Of a stretch of DNA of 64,000 nt, positions 8,601-16,915 are shown piece by piece; within the stretch, counting starts at the first letter, position 1, and every line of letters begins with the position of its first letter. The stretch is from SIG714 sp964638675 (lineage in GTDB: Bacteria; Bacillota; Clostridia; Oscillospirales; CAG-272): NCBI GenBank assembly GCA_964638675.1, contig CAZXAU010000011.1:1-64000 (forward strand), read 5' to 3'. The notes under the pieces are model-generated. The model had not been told where the DNA came from and did no database searches. It saw nothing but the letters and a program-made list of their open reading frames with translations. Both the position numbers and the translations under genes were made by a program.

Positions 8601-9779
8601 TTATTTGAATAATGCGAGCAGATAGCCTGCCGCAACTGCCGAGCCTATAACTCCGGCAACATTCGGTCCCATGGCGTGCATGAGAAGGAAGTTGGAAGGA
8701 TCTTCTTTCTGTCCTTCGAGCTGGGCTACACGAGCTGCCATCGGAACTGCTGAAACTCCGGCGGAACCGATAAGCGGATTTACCTTTCCTTTTGTCAGTC
8801 GGCACATGACCTTTCCTCCGAGAAGTCCGCCGAGTGTGGAGATGGAGAATGCGACAAGACCGAGAACGATTATAAGTAATGTCTGAAGCTTGAGGAAGTT
8901 GTCTGCTGATGCCGTTGCACCGACCGAGATTCCGAGGAAGATCGTGACGATATTCATAAGCTCGTTCTGAGCTGTCTTTGAAAGACGGTCTGTAACTCCG
9001 CATACATTCAGAAGGTTACCGAACATAAGGCATCCGATAAGCGGACCTGCGTCCGGAATTATCAGACAAACGACTGCGGTGACGATGATCGGGAACATGA
9101 CCTTTTCGGTCTGAGATACCTTACGGGGTGTGACCATTTTGATCTGACGTTCTTTTTTAGTGGTGACAAGCTTCATGATAGGAGGCTGAATGAGCGGAAT
9201 GAGTGCCATATACGAATATGCCGCTATAGCGATCGCTCCGAGAAGCTCGGGAGCAAGTGTCTTCGTGACAAGAATTGCTGTAGGTCCGTCTGCTCCTCCG
9301 ATAATTCCTATCGATGCTGCTTGCTGAGGTGTGAACTGTCCTGAAATAAGTGCTCCTGCATATGCAACGAAAACTCCGAGCTGAGCTGCCGCACCGAGGA
9401 GAAGTGATTTCGGATTTGCAATGATGGGTGAAAAGTCGGTCATTGCTCCGATTCCCATGAATATAAGCGAGGGATATATACCAAGCTTTACTCCGAGATA
9501 CAATATATCGAGAAATCCGCCGTCATGCAGGACTTCGCCGTAATTGACCGATTCTCCGATAAACATGTCAAGGTGAAACATATTGACACCCGGCAGGTTA
9601 GTCAGAAGCATACCGATCGCTATAGGCAGAAGCAGTAACGGCTCGAATTTCTTGACTATTGCAAGATACGCAAGAACGAATGAAAGGAGAATCATTATAA
9701 GATTTTTCCAACCATCGTCAATCGTAAAGAACTGTGCAATTCCCGTCGTTTCGAGGAAATTCAAAAGTGTATCAAGCAT
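8601..9779 (-). CDS. Sodium-ion-translocating decarboxylase, beta subunit
   Basis: 392-residue polytopic membrane protein of the OadB/MmdB/GcdB family, which decarboxylates carboxybiotin and pumps Na+ outward. It shows about nine to ten hydrophobic segments and the family's conserved stretches: GIIGGADGPTAI near residue 238 and SVGATASADNFL near 290, which line the ion path, plus SAGVSAVPMAAR near 348. The length and motifs are normal, so the pump should work. It lies between the biotin carrier and the 5S-type carboxyltransferase in the operon. Confidence 0.95.
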   Translation of the reverse strand: MLDTLLNFLETTGIAQFFTIDDGWKNLIMILLSFVLAYLAIVKKFEPLLLLPIAIGMLLTNLPGVNMFHLDMFIGESVNYGEVLHDGGFLDILYLGVKLGIYPSLIFMGIGAMTDFSPIIANPKSLLLGAAAQLGVFVAYAGALISGQFTPQQAASIGIIGGADGPTAILVTKTLAPELLGAIAIAAYSYMALIPLIQPPIMKLVTTKKERQIKMVTPRKVSQTEKVMFPIIVTAVVCLIIPDAGPLIGCLMFGNLLNVCGVTDRLSKTAQNELMNIVTIFLGISVGATASADNFLKLQTLLIIVLGLVAFSISTLGGLLGGKVMCRLTKGKVNPLIGSAGVSAVPMAARVAQLEGQKEDPSNFLLMHAMGPNVAGVIGSAVAAGYLLALFK

Positions 9780-9830
9780 AGTTATTTACTATTCCTTTCC
9801 AAATATTTGTTATTTCCTTTATTGAGGGAA

Positions 9831-10202
9831 TTATTTGATTGAAACGAGGAGATCGTCTGTATTTACGCTTGCACCGCTCTGAACGTTTACGCTTGCAACC
9901 GTTCCGTCGCAGGGCGCTTTGATCTCGTTTTCCATTTTCATGGCTTCGATAACGAGGAGAACATCACCTGATTTTACTGCCTTGCCGACTGCTGTTTCGA
10001 CTCTGAGAACTGTGCCGGGGAAGGGAGCTGCAACCGGTGTTGCTCCTGCCGGAGCGGCTGCCTTGGGAGCTGCTTTGGGTGCTGCCTTCGGAGCGGCTGT
10101 TGTTGCCTTTGCGGCGGGTGCTGAAACTGCACTTTCGGTGCCTGCTTCTTCTATTTCAACTTCATAGCTTATTCCATTAACTGTGACATTAAATTTTCTC
10201 AT
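9831..10202 (-). CDS. Biotin carboxyl carrier protein of the decarboxylase
   Basis: 123 residues. A short N-terminal beta segment is joined by a flexible Ala/Pro/Lys linker (residues ~30-58, repeats of AAPK) to a biotinyl domain. The biotin attachment motif VIEAMKMENE is near residue 92, and the Lys between the two Met is biotinylated. It swings carboxybiotin between the carboxyltransferases (7178-8575 and 10622-12037) and the membrane pump. It also resembles the 1.3S subunit of transcarboxylase, which is the same type of protein. Confidence 0.95.
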   Translation of the reverse strand: MRKFNVTVNGISYEVEIEEAGTESAVSAPAAKATTAAPKAAPKAAPKAAAPAGATPVAAPFPGTVLRVETAVGKAVKSGDVLLVIEAMKMENEIKAPCDGTVASVNVQSGASVNTDDLLVSIK

Positions 10203-10219
10203 GATTAAACTCCTTAATA

Positions 10220-10615
10220 TTATTTCTTATTCCAAGATGGCTTTGTGTTTGATTTTCTGAAGGATACGACTCTGAATGAACCGGGGGCTACGCCCTCATC
10301 CTCCAAATATACGGTGATCGCCGCAGTAATTGCCGCAACTATTTCCTCAGCGTTGCCGCTGTTATCGGTATTGCCCTGCGATTCATCCTGTGCCTGGGGA
10401 GCTGTCGGTGTTTCGGCGTTCACGACATTTGATTTTGCTTTCTTCTTTTCCTCGGCGATAAATATCTTGCCGACAAGAGTAAGAACAACATAAAGTATTG
10501 TGAGGACTGCGAAAACAACGAGCATTCCGAGTACAAGATTCGTAAGTGCCTCAACAGTTCTTTCGCCTAATGTCTGACTGACTGTTGTAGATAATGCATT
10601 TATCATATGTTTCAC
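10220..10615 (-). CDS. OadG-family small membrane subunit
   Basis: 131 residues with one membrane helix (about residues 24-52), a charged linker and a C-terminal segment (GVAPGSFRVVSF) typical of proteins annotated OadG or as the delta/gamma chain of sodium-pumping decarboxylases. OadG proteins help assemble the soluble carboxyltransferase on the beta subunit and bind Zn2+ through C-terminal residues in some species. The sequence is poorly conserved, so the call depends on topology and place in the operon: 17 bases before the biotin carrier and 6 bases after the 12S-type gene. Confidence 0.82.
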   Translation of the reverse strand: MKHMINALSTTVSQTLGERTVEALTNLVLGMLVVFAVLTILYVVLTLVGKIFIAEEKKKAKSNVVNAETPTAPQAQDESQGNTDNSGNAEEIVAAITAAITVYLEDEGVAPGSFRVVSFRKSNTKPSWNKK

Positions 10616-10621
10616 CCCGCA

Positions 10622-12037
10622 TTAAAGAGGCATATTGCCGTGCTTTCTGTAAGGAGTTTTGGTTGCTTTTCCCGAAAGCATTTCAAGAGCCGAAGCAACG
10701 AGCGCACGGACTTGTCCGTTTTCTATAACATCGTCAACATCGCCGTTTCTTGCCGCCGCAACAGGCGAAGCAATCTTTTCGTTCCATTCGGTTTCAAATT
10801 CCTGCTTTTTGGCAAGAGTCATATCTTTGCCGTACATTTCATTGCCGTAAACAAACTCAAGTGCGGCATCTGTGGTCATTGCGGCGATCTTTGCAGTTGA
10901 TGTAGCGAAGACCAGATCTGCACCTATAGACTTTGAACCGAGTATCGTGTATGCCGAGCCTATAGCCGAGCCTGTAACAACAGTAACTTTTGCGTTGGTT
11001 GAGCTTGCATATACCATTGCAAGCTTTGAAAGCTCACTTGCAAAAGGAGCCTTTTCGTTTTCGCCGGAGAACTCAAAGCCCTCACAGTCGACCAATGTAA
11101 CTACCGGTACGGAGAAATTGTCGCACATTGAAATAAACTTTGCGGCTTTTCTGGCAGAGCTCGGTGTGAGCTTGCCGTATGCAGATACTACTCCGACGGT
11201 AATTCCGTTAATTGAACCGACAGAGGTCTTGACGGGTGCTCCGTATTCTGCCATGAGTTCGATCTCCGAGCCTCCATCAAGCATTTCGGATGATATTTCC
11301 TTTGCATCGGATGATGTGATCTCTCTTGTAGGAATATCGCTTGTCTCGCTGTAAGCAGTTCCCTCGGCATTGTTTGAGGGAAGAAGCGAGATAAGCTTCT
11401 TTGCAACAGCGACAGCCTCGCCGTCGTCCTTAGCTTTTACCGATATTGAACCGTTTTTGCAAGCCGATCCGATGCTTCCCGACTTTTCGCCGATATTGAA
11501 AGCAGGGGAGATAAAGAATTTTCCGCCCTCGGTGCCGATAGTGATATCAGCCATTGAAGCGATCGTTGCCATAGCACCCGAGCATATGCCAGATATTATG
11601 GCGATCTGAGGGATAACTCCTGATGCCTTGGCGCTTGCTGCCATGATCTGTCCGTATCCCGAAAGTGCACCGACACCCTCGGCGATCGCTGCACCTGCAG
11701 TGTCGATAATTGCAATTACGGGAGCACCGTTTTTGATTGCGGCATCGTAAAGAGAAGCAATTTTCTTTGCGTGAGCCGAACTTACGGCTCCTTTTGTTCT
11801 TGAAAAGTCCTGAGAATAACAGAAGACGAGCTTTCCTTCAATTGCTCCGTATCCGGTGATAACACCCTCAAAATCGCTTTCGCCGTTTGAAAGCTCGCTG
11901 CAGCCGCATTTAACGAATCTGCCCAGCTCAACAAACGTTCCGGCATCAAAAAGGGAATTGATCCTCGAATATGCGGCACTTTCTTTATTGAAGAGTGCTT
12001 CGTATTCTTCAAGAGTTTTCTGCTTGATAGTATTCAT
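10622..12037 (-). CDS. Acyl-CoA carboxyltransferase (MmdA / 12S-type) subunit
   Basis: 471 residues with two crotonase-like carboxyltransferase halves. The N-terminal half has the oxyanion-hole stretch AIIDTAGAAIAEG near residue 109 and GICSGAMATIAS near 150. The C-terminal half has TLVDCEGFEFSG near 315 and VTGSAIGSAYTIL near 356. The family includes methylmalonyl-CoA decarboxylase alpha, propionyl-CoA carboxylase beta and the 12S subunit of transcarboxylase. It is shorter than the ~510 usual length. It is the first gene of the operon, behind a strong promoter and a structured leader. The likely substrate is methylmalonyl-CoA or malonyl-CoA, but the sequence alone does not decide. Confidence 0.88.
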   Translation of the reverse strand: MNTIKQKTLEEYEALFNKESAAYSRINSLFDAGTFVELGRFVKCGCSELSNGESDFEGVITGYGAIEGKLVFCYSQDFSRTKGAVSSAHAKKIASLYDAAIKNGAPVIAIIDTAGAAIAEGVGALSGYGQIMAASAKASGVIPQIAIISGICSGAMATIASMADITIGTEGGKFFISPAFNIGEKSGSIGSACKNGSISVKAKDDGEAVAVAKKLISLLPSNNAEGTAYSETSDIPTREITSSDAKEISSEMLDGGSEIELMAEYGAPVKTSVGSINGITVGVVSAYGKLTPSSARKAAKFISMCDNFSVPVVTLVDCEGFEFSGENEKAPFASELSKLAMVYASSTNAKVTVVTGSAIGSAYTILGSKSIGADLVFATSTAKIAAMTTDAALEFVYGNEMYGKDMTLAKKQEFETEWNEKIASPVAAARNGDVDDVIENGQVRALVASALEMLSGKATKTPYRKHGNMPL

Positions 12038-12103
12038 ACAGTTTCTCCGTTTCCCGACAACATGAATTTATTTCTCGCATCCTTTCGGTTGTCGGCGAAA
12101 GGG
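12038..12103 (-). promoter_or_regulatory. Possible pseudoknot leader of the decarboxylase operon
   Basis: Read on the minus strand, CCTTTCG (12096-12102) and CGAAAGG (12081-12087) make a 7-bp stem. The whole 8-base loop between them, CCGACAAC (12088-12095), is the exact complement of GTTGTCGG (12054-12061), 19 bases downstream. The second helix would end four bases before the ribosome binding site GGAG. This can be a pseudoknot or two exclusive hairpins; either could control translation of the first gene. It matches no riboswitch class that I recognise. Confidence 0.6.
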
Positions 12104-12161
12104 TGGGTATTGGTTTTTAATGGAATGTTTTGGAAGAATTTATCCGTCAGCATTCTTAACA

Positions 12162-12190
12162 ATTATAATATAATATTTCAATTCTTGCAA
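12162..12190 (-). promoter_or_regulatory. Promoter of the decarboxylase operon
   Basis: On the minus strand TTGCAA (12185-12190), a 17-base spacer and TATAAT (12162-12167). Transcription should begin near 12155, giving a 5' leader of about 118 bases. Confidence 0.8.
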
Positions 12191-12298
12191 TAGAAATAAG
12201 AAATAGTTCATAATAAATTAACATTTTATTATCCATATTTTCCCTGCAAATTTGGGGAATAAGTGCCGGTCAATCAGCTTTTACTGTCACTGTGAAAT

Positions 12299-13225
12299 TC
12301 AATGAACCGATTTTATATTTTTTATAAACTGCTCTTTTTCACGGACAGCTTCATACGCCCCTTTATAATCACCTGTTCTGGCGCAATAATCTTCAAGCTC
12401 GCTGTAAAATAAGAGCATGAACGGGGTGGGAATGAGATCCTGCTTTTCGGATATGATCTCTGCAAGCAGCTCTTTGGCTCTCTCAAAATTACATTTTGAT
12501 GCGGCAAGACGTGAATTTATGTGATATCTCATAGGTTCAAAGCTGAATTTCATGGTATCATATAACACTGCCGCACGGTCGGACATGCCTTTATCGATCA
12601 GATTTATGATAAGAAAATATGCTATACTTTCGGGAAGCATTCTCTCGTCTCCGAATCCGTCGAAAGCCGACGGCATTTTTCCTTCCTGCAGTGACTGTGC
12701 AAGCGAAGTATAGAGTGTAATATACGATTTCGGAAATTTAATTCCTCTTTTCCCGAATATTTCATCGGCAAGAGAGAGATGGTTCAGACATTCAGAAAGA
12801 TCTCCGCAATTGAAGCAGGCTTTAGCAAGAGCTAAATGAGAATCGGCAATCATCAGCTCAAGCTCAAAGTTGCCGAGCGGTAAAAAACGTTCGGATGCTT
12901 TGATCAGTTTTGAATATTTTCCTTTTTCAAACATTTCACGGAATCCCGGCATTTTTCCGTCAAGCATTCCGCGGTCTGCATCGTCCGGAGTTCCGTACAG
13001 CAGATAGTCGCATGAAACACCGAGCTTTTCGGAAAGAGCCATGAGGACAGGAACGGACGGAACAGCCTTGCCCCCTTCAATTTGTGAGAGCATATTCCTT
13101 GTTATAATTCCGTCCGACAAATCGCTCTGTGTCATGCACAGCTTTTTTCTTGCAGTTTTTATATTTATACCTATTTTTGCGTTTTTGACTGATTCTTTTC
13201 CGATTTCATCCATACTTATGACCAT
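12299..13225 (-). CDS. XRE-family transcriptional regulator with C-terminal helical repeats
   Basis: About 308 residues from the ATG at 13225 (304 from 13213). The frame is open upstream to 13372, but that part is the repeated leader element, not protein. An HTH_3 domain follows at residues ~15-70, with TQSDLSDG and RNMLSQIEGG as the two DNA-binding helices. The remaining ~200 residues are helical with a TPR-like pattern, like Rgg/PlcR-type or sporulation regulators. That suggests peptide or protein sensing, which is inference. The gene stands alone, divergent from the DUF1385 gene and downstream of nothing. Confidence 0.85.
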   Translation of the reverse strand: MVISMDEIGKESVKNAKIGINIKTARKKLCMTQSDLSDGIITRNMLSQIEGGKAVPSVPVLMALSEKLGVSCDYLLYGTPDDADRGMLDGKMPGFREMFEKGKYSKLIKASERFLPLGNFELELMIADSHLALAKACFNCGDLSECLNHLSLADEIFGKRGIKFPKSYITLYTSLAQSLQEGKMPSAFDGFGDERMLPESIAYFLIINLIDKGMSDRAAVLYDTMKFSFEPMRYHINSRLAASKCNFERAKELLAEIISEKQDLIPTPFMLLFYSELEDYCARTGDYKGAYEAVREKEQFIKNIKSVH

Positions 13226-13372
13226 GGCTTTCGCATTGCGAAAGCTTCCTTTCTTGCGAAATTGTGGCTGGTTTTGCGGAGCAAAATCGCCGCCGTTTCT
13301 CTTAGAATCGGCTCGTTTCGGCGGCGAAAGCCCCAAAACGTCTCTGAAAAATATATTTTTCAGACTTTTCAC
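13213..13372 (-). repeat. Dispersed structured leader element, copy 1
   Basis: This stretch lies directly before the start of the XRE gene and matches the stretch before holA (56169-56288) in the same orientation relative to the gene. Shared parts, in transcript order: AAAGTCTGAAA at the head, a palindrome (22 bases, perfect, 13343-13364), GTTTTG-GGCTTTCGCC, a segment ending in AGAAAGGA, a 19-base hairpin with GCTTTCGC and GCGAAAGC arms (13227-13245), then ATGGTCATAA and a second ATG. Copy 1 has about 40 extra bases in the middle, with GCCGCCG/CGGCGGC and TTTTGC/GCAAAA pairs. Confidence 0.75.
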
Positions 13373-13394
13373 CTGTATTTTACTTTTTATCTTA

Positions 13395-13423
13395 ATACTA
13401 TCATAATTTCATTATTTTTTCAA
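13395..13423 (-). promoter_or_regulatory. Promoter of the XRE regulator gene
   Basis: Minus strand TTGAAA (13418-13423), a 17-base spacer and TAGTAT (13395-13400). The transcript would carry the whole repeat element as its leader. Confidence 0.65.
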
Positions 13424-13503
13424 GCATCAGAGTAAAAAGTTCATAACTGCTTAACATTTATGGTGTAGAATGCAGATTGATAGATTATCGAAAGGATATG
13501 AAT

Positions 13504-14610
13504 ATGGCTGAAAATAACGAAAATATAAGTATAAATGATGTATCTGAGGTATCACCAACCGGAGATAATAAAGACAATGGCGGCTTTGACGTTGAAAGCA
13601 GGAAAAGAGAGGCTATAAAGACATCGATAGGAGGTCAGGCTCTTATTGAGGGAATTATGATGCGTGGACCGAAGAAAACTGCAATGGCTGTCAGAAATAC
13701 AGAGGGCGAGATCGTTGTCGAGGAATGGGATAACGGCGAAAAAAAGGCACCTAAGCTTTTCCGTCTTCCGATATTCCGTGGACTTTACAATCTTATAATG
13801 TCATACAAGGTTGGAATAAAATGCCTGATGAAGTCGGCGGAAATTTCAGGTCTCGACGATGAAGCACCGGAAAGAAAGCCCGAGATGACAGACGAAGAAT
13901 ATGAGACTGTCAAGAAAAAGCAAAAGGATAAAGACAATGGCATTATTGCAGTTGCATCGCTTGTCGGGATGGTACTTGGAGTTGTGCTTGCTGTTTTCCT
14001 GTTTATATATCTTCCGACACTTGTCGGAACGCTTGTTCTGGGAGAGAATGCTGCTGTTGACAGTCCTGTTGTTCTGTCAGCAATTTCCGGCGTAATTAAA
14101 GTGGTGATTCTTGTAGCATATATGGCGGCGGTTTCATTGATGAAGGATATCAAACGTACATTTATGTATCACGGTGCCGAACATAAGACGATATTCTGCT
14201 ACGAACAGGGTCTGGAGCTTACTGTTGAAAATATAAGAAAGCAAAAAAGATTTCACCCACGTTGCGGAACATCCTTTCTGATTCTCATGGTTCTTGTCGG
14301 AATAGTGATAATGATACCGGTGGGATTTCTGCTTCGCTCGGTTCTTCCTGCAAGCATCCTTGAGAGTAAGATACTTTATACACTTATTCGCACGGGAATA
14401 TCACTGATCCTCTTTCCCTTGATGGCGGGAATCGGATATGAGCTTATAAAGATCGCAGGCAGACATGACAATATTGTGACGAGAATAATTTCTGCACCCG
14501 GAACATGGCTGCAGAGAATTACGACCAAAGAGCCGGATGACAGCATGATCGAGTGTGCCATTCGTGCGGTTGAAAGAGTCATTCCGGATGACGGCAGTGA
14601 CAAATGGTGA
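13504..14610 (+). CDS. DUF1385 (YqhQ-like) membrane protein
   Basis: 368 residues from the ATG at 13504, which has GAAAGG 8 bases upstream; a TTG at 13477 also keeps the frame. The N-terminal ~35 residues are acidic and disordered. The family core begins at SIGGQALIEGIMMRGP (about residue 42) and contains FMYHGAEHKTIFCYE (~215) and RFHPRCGTSFL, both family signatures. Three to four membrane segments are seen. The function is not known to me. Homologues are near-universal in Firmicutes, often close to prfA/prmC or rpmE; here the next gene is a HAD phosphatase after 24 bases. Confidence 0.9.
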   Translation: MAENNENISINDVSEVSPTGDNKDNGGFDVESRKREAIKTSIGGQALIEGIMMRGPKKTAMAVRNTEGEIVVEEWDNGEKKAPKLFRLPIFRGLYNLIMSYKVGIKCLMKSAEISGLDDEAPERKPEMTDEEYETVKKKQKDKDNGIIAVASLVGMVLGVVLAVFLFIYLPTLVGTLVLGENAAVDSPVVLSAISGVIKVVILVAYMAAVSLMKDIKRTFMYHGAEHKTIFCYEQGLELTVENIRKQKRFHPRCGTSFLILMVLVGIVIMIPVGFLLRSVLPASILESKILYTLIRTGISLILFPLMAGIGYELIKIAGRHDNIVTRIISAPGTWLQRITTKEPDDSMIECAIRAVERVIPDDGSDKW

Positions 14611-14634
14611 TAAATTAATCATGGAGATCGATAA

Positions 14635-15225
14635 TTGAAAATAGGAATTGATACAGACGGAGTTCTTACCGATATGGCGACCTTTTCATACGAACTCGGT
14701 AAAAAGCACTTTAAAAGGGAGCCTGATTTTCCCGATAAATATACGGGATTTGAGATGTTCAATTTCAAGCCGAAGCATCACCCTTTGCTTTGTCTTGAAA
14801 CATTCATAAAGTATGCAGTAAAGCTGCCGCCCCGTGAGCATTCGAGAGAAACGCTCGACCTGCTTGACGGTATAGGGCATGAGCTTTACTGCATAACTTC
14901 AAGAATGTTTGTTGTCAGAAAAAATATTGCAGGTTGGATAAGTCGGCATTTTCTTCTGAACTGGTATAAGAAAAACAGACTTAATTTCAAGAAAATTATT
15001 CTCTGTGAGGATAAGAGATCGGCTGAAGAAAAGCTGAGGGCGTGTATTCGTCATAAAATTGACATCATGATAGACGACAAGCCTGAAATTGCCGAGAAAC
15101 TCTCGAAAAATGGGATCAAGGTGCTTTTGTTTGATGCGCCTTACAATAAAAAGACATCCGGAGAAAATATTACACGTGTTTTCTCATGGCATGATGTTGA
15201 GGAATATATTCTTAAATTCAGCTGA
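14635..15225 (+). CDS. HAD-superfamily phosphatase, 5'-nucleotidase-like
   Basis: 196 residues. It starts with TTG at 14635, with GGAG 9 bases upstream. Motif I is GIDTDGVLTD (residues 4-13), with the nucleophile and acid/base Asp pair. Motif II is the Ser of ITSR near residue 90, a conserved Lys lies in FKKIILCEDK, and motif III is the Asp pair of IMIDDKPE near 145. The pattern and cap size resemble the 5'(3')-deoxyribonucleotidase/NLI-like group of HAD enzymes. It is likely a cytoplasmic phosphatase of a nucleotide or other small phosphoester. It is probably cotranscribed with the DUF1385 gene. Confidence 0.78.
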   Translation: MKIGIDTDGVLTDMATFSYELGKKHFKREPDFPDKYTGFEMFNFKPKHHPLLCLETFIKYAVKLPPREHSRETLDLLDGIGHELYCITSRMFVVRKNIAGWISRHFLLNWYKKNRLNFKKIILCEDKRSAEEKLRACIRHKIDIMIDDKPEIAEKLSKNGIKVLLFDAPYNKKTSGENITRVFSWHDVEEYILKFS

Positions 15226-15288
15226 ATATATGCTCACAGCAGAACCGGAAGAATAGAATATTAATACAAGGCGGCAGGGAATTTTCAA

Positions 15289-16107
15289 ATGCTTAATTAC
15301 ATCTGGAATCCATGGCACGGGTGTCGGAAATACAGTGAAGGATGTGCCAATTGCTATATGTTTTTTCTCGACAAACAGCGTTCGGGAAATGTAGGAGAGA
15401 TATACAGAGTAAAGAATAATTTTGATCTGCCCTTGAAGAAAAAGCGGACGGGTGAATATAGAATTCCGAGCGGAGAGACGGTGTATGTCTGTATGACGAG
15501 TGATTTTTTCCTTGAAGATGCTGACATATGGCGTACTGAGGTCTGGGAGATCATAAAAAAGCGTAAGGATCTTCACTTTTGGTTGCAGACAAAGAGAGCA
15601 GATAGAGTAATGCACTGTCTGCCCGATGATTGGGGAAATGATTATTCACATGTGAGCATCTGTTTTTCGACCGAAAATCAGGCACGTGCGGATGAAAGGC
15701 TTCCGATACTTCTGACTCTTCCTTTCAAAGAAAAGAACATCATGTGTGCCCCGATGATAGGAGAGATCACACTTTCGCCATATCTTTCAACAGGTCAGAT
15801 CAAAAGAGTGCTTGTTGACGGGGAAAACTATGAAGGCTCAAGGCCGTTGCACTATGAATGGGTAAAAAAGCTTTATGACGAATGTCTTGAGTATGGCGTT
15901 TTGTTTGATTTCTCGGGATGCGGAAATTACTTTTTCAAGGACGGAAAGACCTATCACATCTGTAAAGCATATCAGCGGATAACCGCACTGAGGTCTGGGT
16001 TGCAGATACCGCAACCGACAGGCGATTTATCGGTGCAAAAGAAATGCAAAACCTGCAGGATGCGGCACTCATGCAACGGTTGCAAACACTGCGGAAAGTG
16101 CCGGTAA
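15289..16107 (+). CDS. DUF5131 (phage Gp37/Gp68-like) protein with cysteine-rich tail
   Basis: 272 residues. The N terminus WNPWHGCRKYSEGCANCYM (residues 6-24) is the hallmark of the DUF5131 family, with Cys at the spacing of a metal or Fe-S site. FWLQTKRADR near 102 and the C-terminal third (GENYEGSRPLHYEWVK, SGCGNYF) also fit the family. The last 22 residues add six more Cys and His (CKTCRMRHSC and CKHCGKC). Such proteins occur in phages and bacteria and are related by motif to radical-SAM-like folds, but no function is proven. There are no phage genes nearby. Confidence 0.85.
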   Translation: MLNYIWNPWHGCRKYSEGCANCYMFFLDKQRSGNVGEIYRVKNNFDLPLKKKRTGEYRIPSGETVYVCMTSDFFLEDADIWRTEVWEIIKKRKDLHFWLQTKRADRVMHCLPDDWGNDYSHVSICFSTENQARADERLPILLTLPFKEKNIMCAPMIGEITLSPYLSTGQIKRVLVDGENYEGSRPLHYEWVKKLYDECLEYGVLFDFSGCGNYFFKDGKTYHICKAYQRITALRSGLQIPQPTGDLSVQKKCKTCRMRHSCNGCKHCGKCR

Positions 16108-16195
16108 GACAGGTGATCCAGCCGAAATAAATTATAAAAATATACATATAACTTGTATAAACATAACTTTATATACATAACTTACGGAGGAAAAT

Positions 16196-16789
16196 ATGGA
16201 CGGCTATTATAATAATTATTCTGACAATACCGAAAAGGTCAGACCTTATCTTCAAAGCGGTGAGGAAATACTCTGGTCGGGAAGACCTGGAAAATCTTTG
16301 AAAACAACTCTGAATATTCCGGTCCTGATTTTTGCATTGGTATGGCTTTCTATGCTTATTTTCGTGTTTGGCGGGTCAATGATTGCATCCGGAGACTTTT
16401 TTATGCTCCCGTTTATGATTCCATTTTTTCTTGTAGGTTTTTTCATGCTGTATGCTTCAACGTTCGCACAGTCGGTATCAAACAAAAAAACATATTATTT
16501 TATGACAGATAAAAGAATAATTGTTTTGAGGAAAAAAGCAAGCTCAGACGACTGCAAGAGCTATCTTTGGGACTCAATTTCGTCGGTCAACCTTAAAAAT
16601 GTAAGGGATGGAAGGGGAACTGTAGAGTTTTCGTTCAAAAACATCGGAGATGTGTACAATACAATGTATAACCCAACGAATGTCAGAGTCAACGGCAGAT
16701 ATATGAATTCTATGGGACTTGTTCTTGTTGACATCGATAATGTCAACAGAGTATATAATATTGCGATGGATAGACTACAGAATCAGTGA
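16196..16789 (+). CDS. Membrane protein with bacterial PH-like domain
   Basis: 197 residues. A short N terminus with SGEEILWSGRPGKS (residues ~22-35) is followed by two membrane helices (~38-65 and 70-95) and then a YdbS/bPH2-type domain starting at KKTYYFMTDKRIIVLRK (~100-116). This order is common in small Firmicutes membrane proteins of unknown role. The start has CGGAGGAAAAT before the ATG. The gene is monocistronic, with a terminator 40 bases after its stop. Confidence 0.75.
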   Translation: MDGYYNNYSDNTEKVRPYLQSGEEILWSGRPGKSLKTTLNIPVLIFALVWLSMLIFVFGGSMIASGDFFMLPFMIPFFLVGFFMLYASTFAQSVSNKKTYYFMTDKRIIVLRKKASSDDCKSYLWDSISSVNLKNVRDGRGTVEFSFKNIGDVYNTMYNPTNVRVNGRYMNSMGLVLVDIDNVNRVYNIAMDRLQNQ

Positions 16790-16827
16790 ATATACATTAT
16801 ATTAATTACATTATTTAAACCAAATAA

Positions 16828-16864
16828 AAAACAGCTGATTTCAGAAAACGAAAACAGCTGTTTT
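16828..16864 (+). terminator. Terminator after the PH-domain gene
   Basis: AAAACAGCTG (16828-16837) pairs with CAGCTGTTTT (16855-16864). It works in both directions between the convergent PH-domain and CoaX-like genes. Confidence 0.75.
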
Positions 16865-16915
16865 GTTTATTTGTGATGATTCCGATCATCCGATATTTTT
16901 TATCGTCTATGTCTT

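Noticed and set aside
13226..13372. N-terminal extension of the XRE protein and of the holA product as real protein domains
   Set aside because: Both extensions come from the repeated leader element with hairpins and a ribosome site inside it, so the shared peptide is a side effect of shared DNA.
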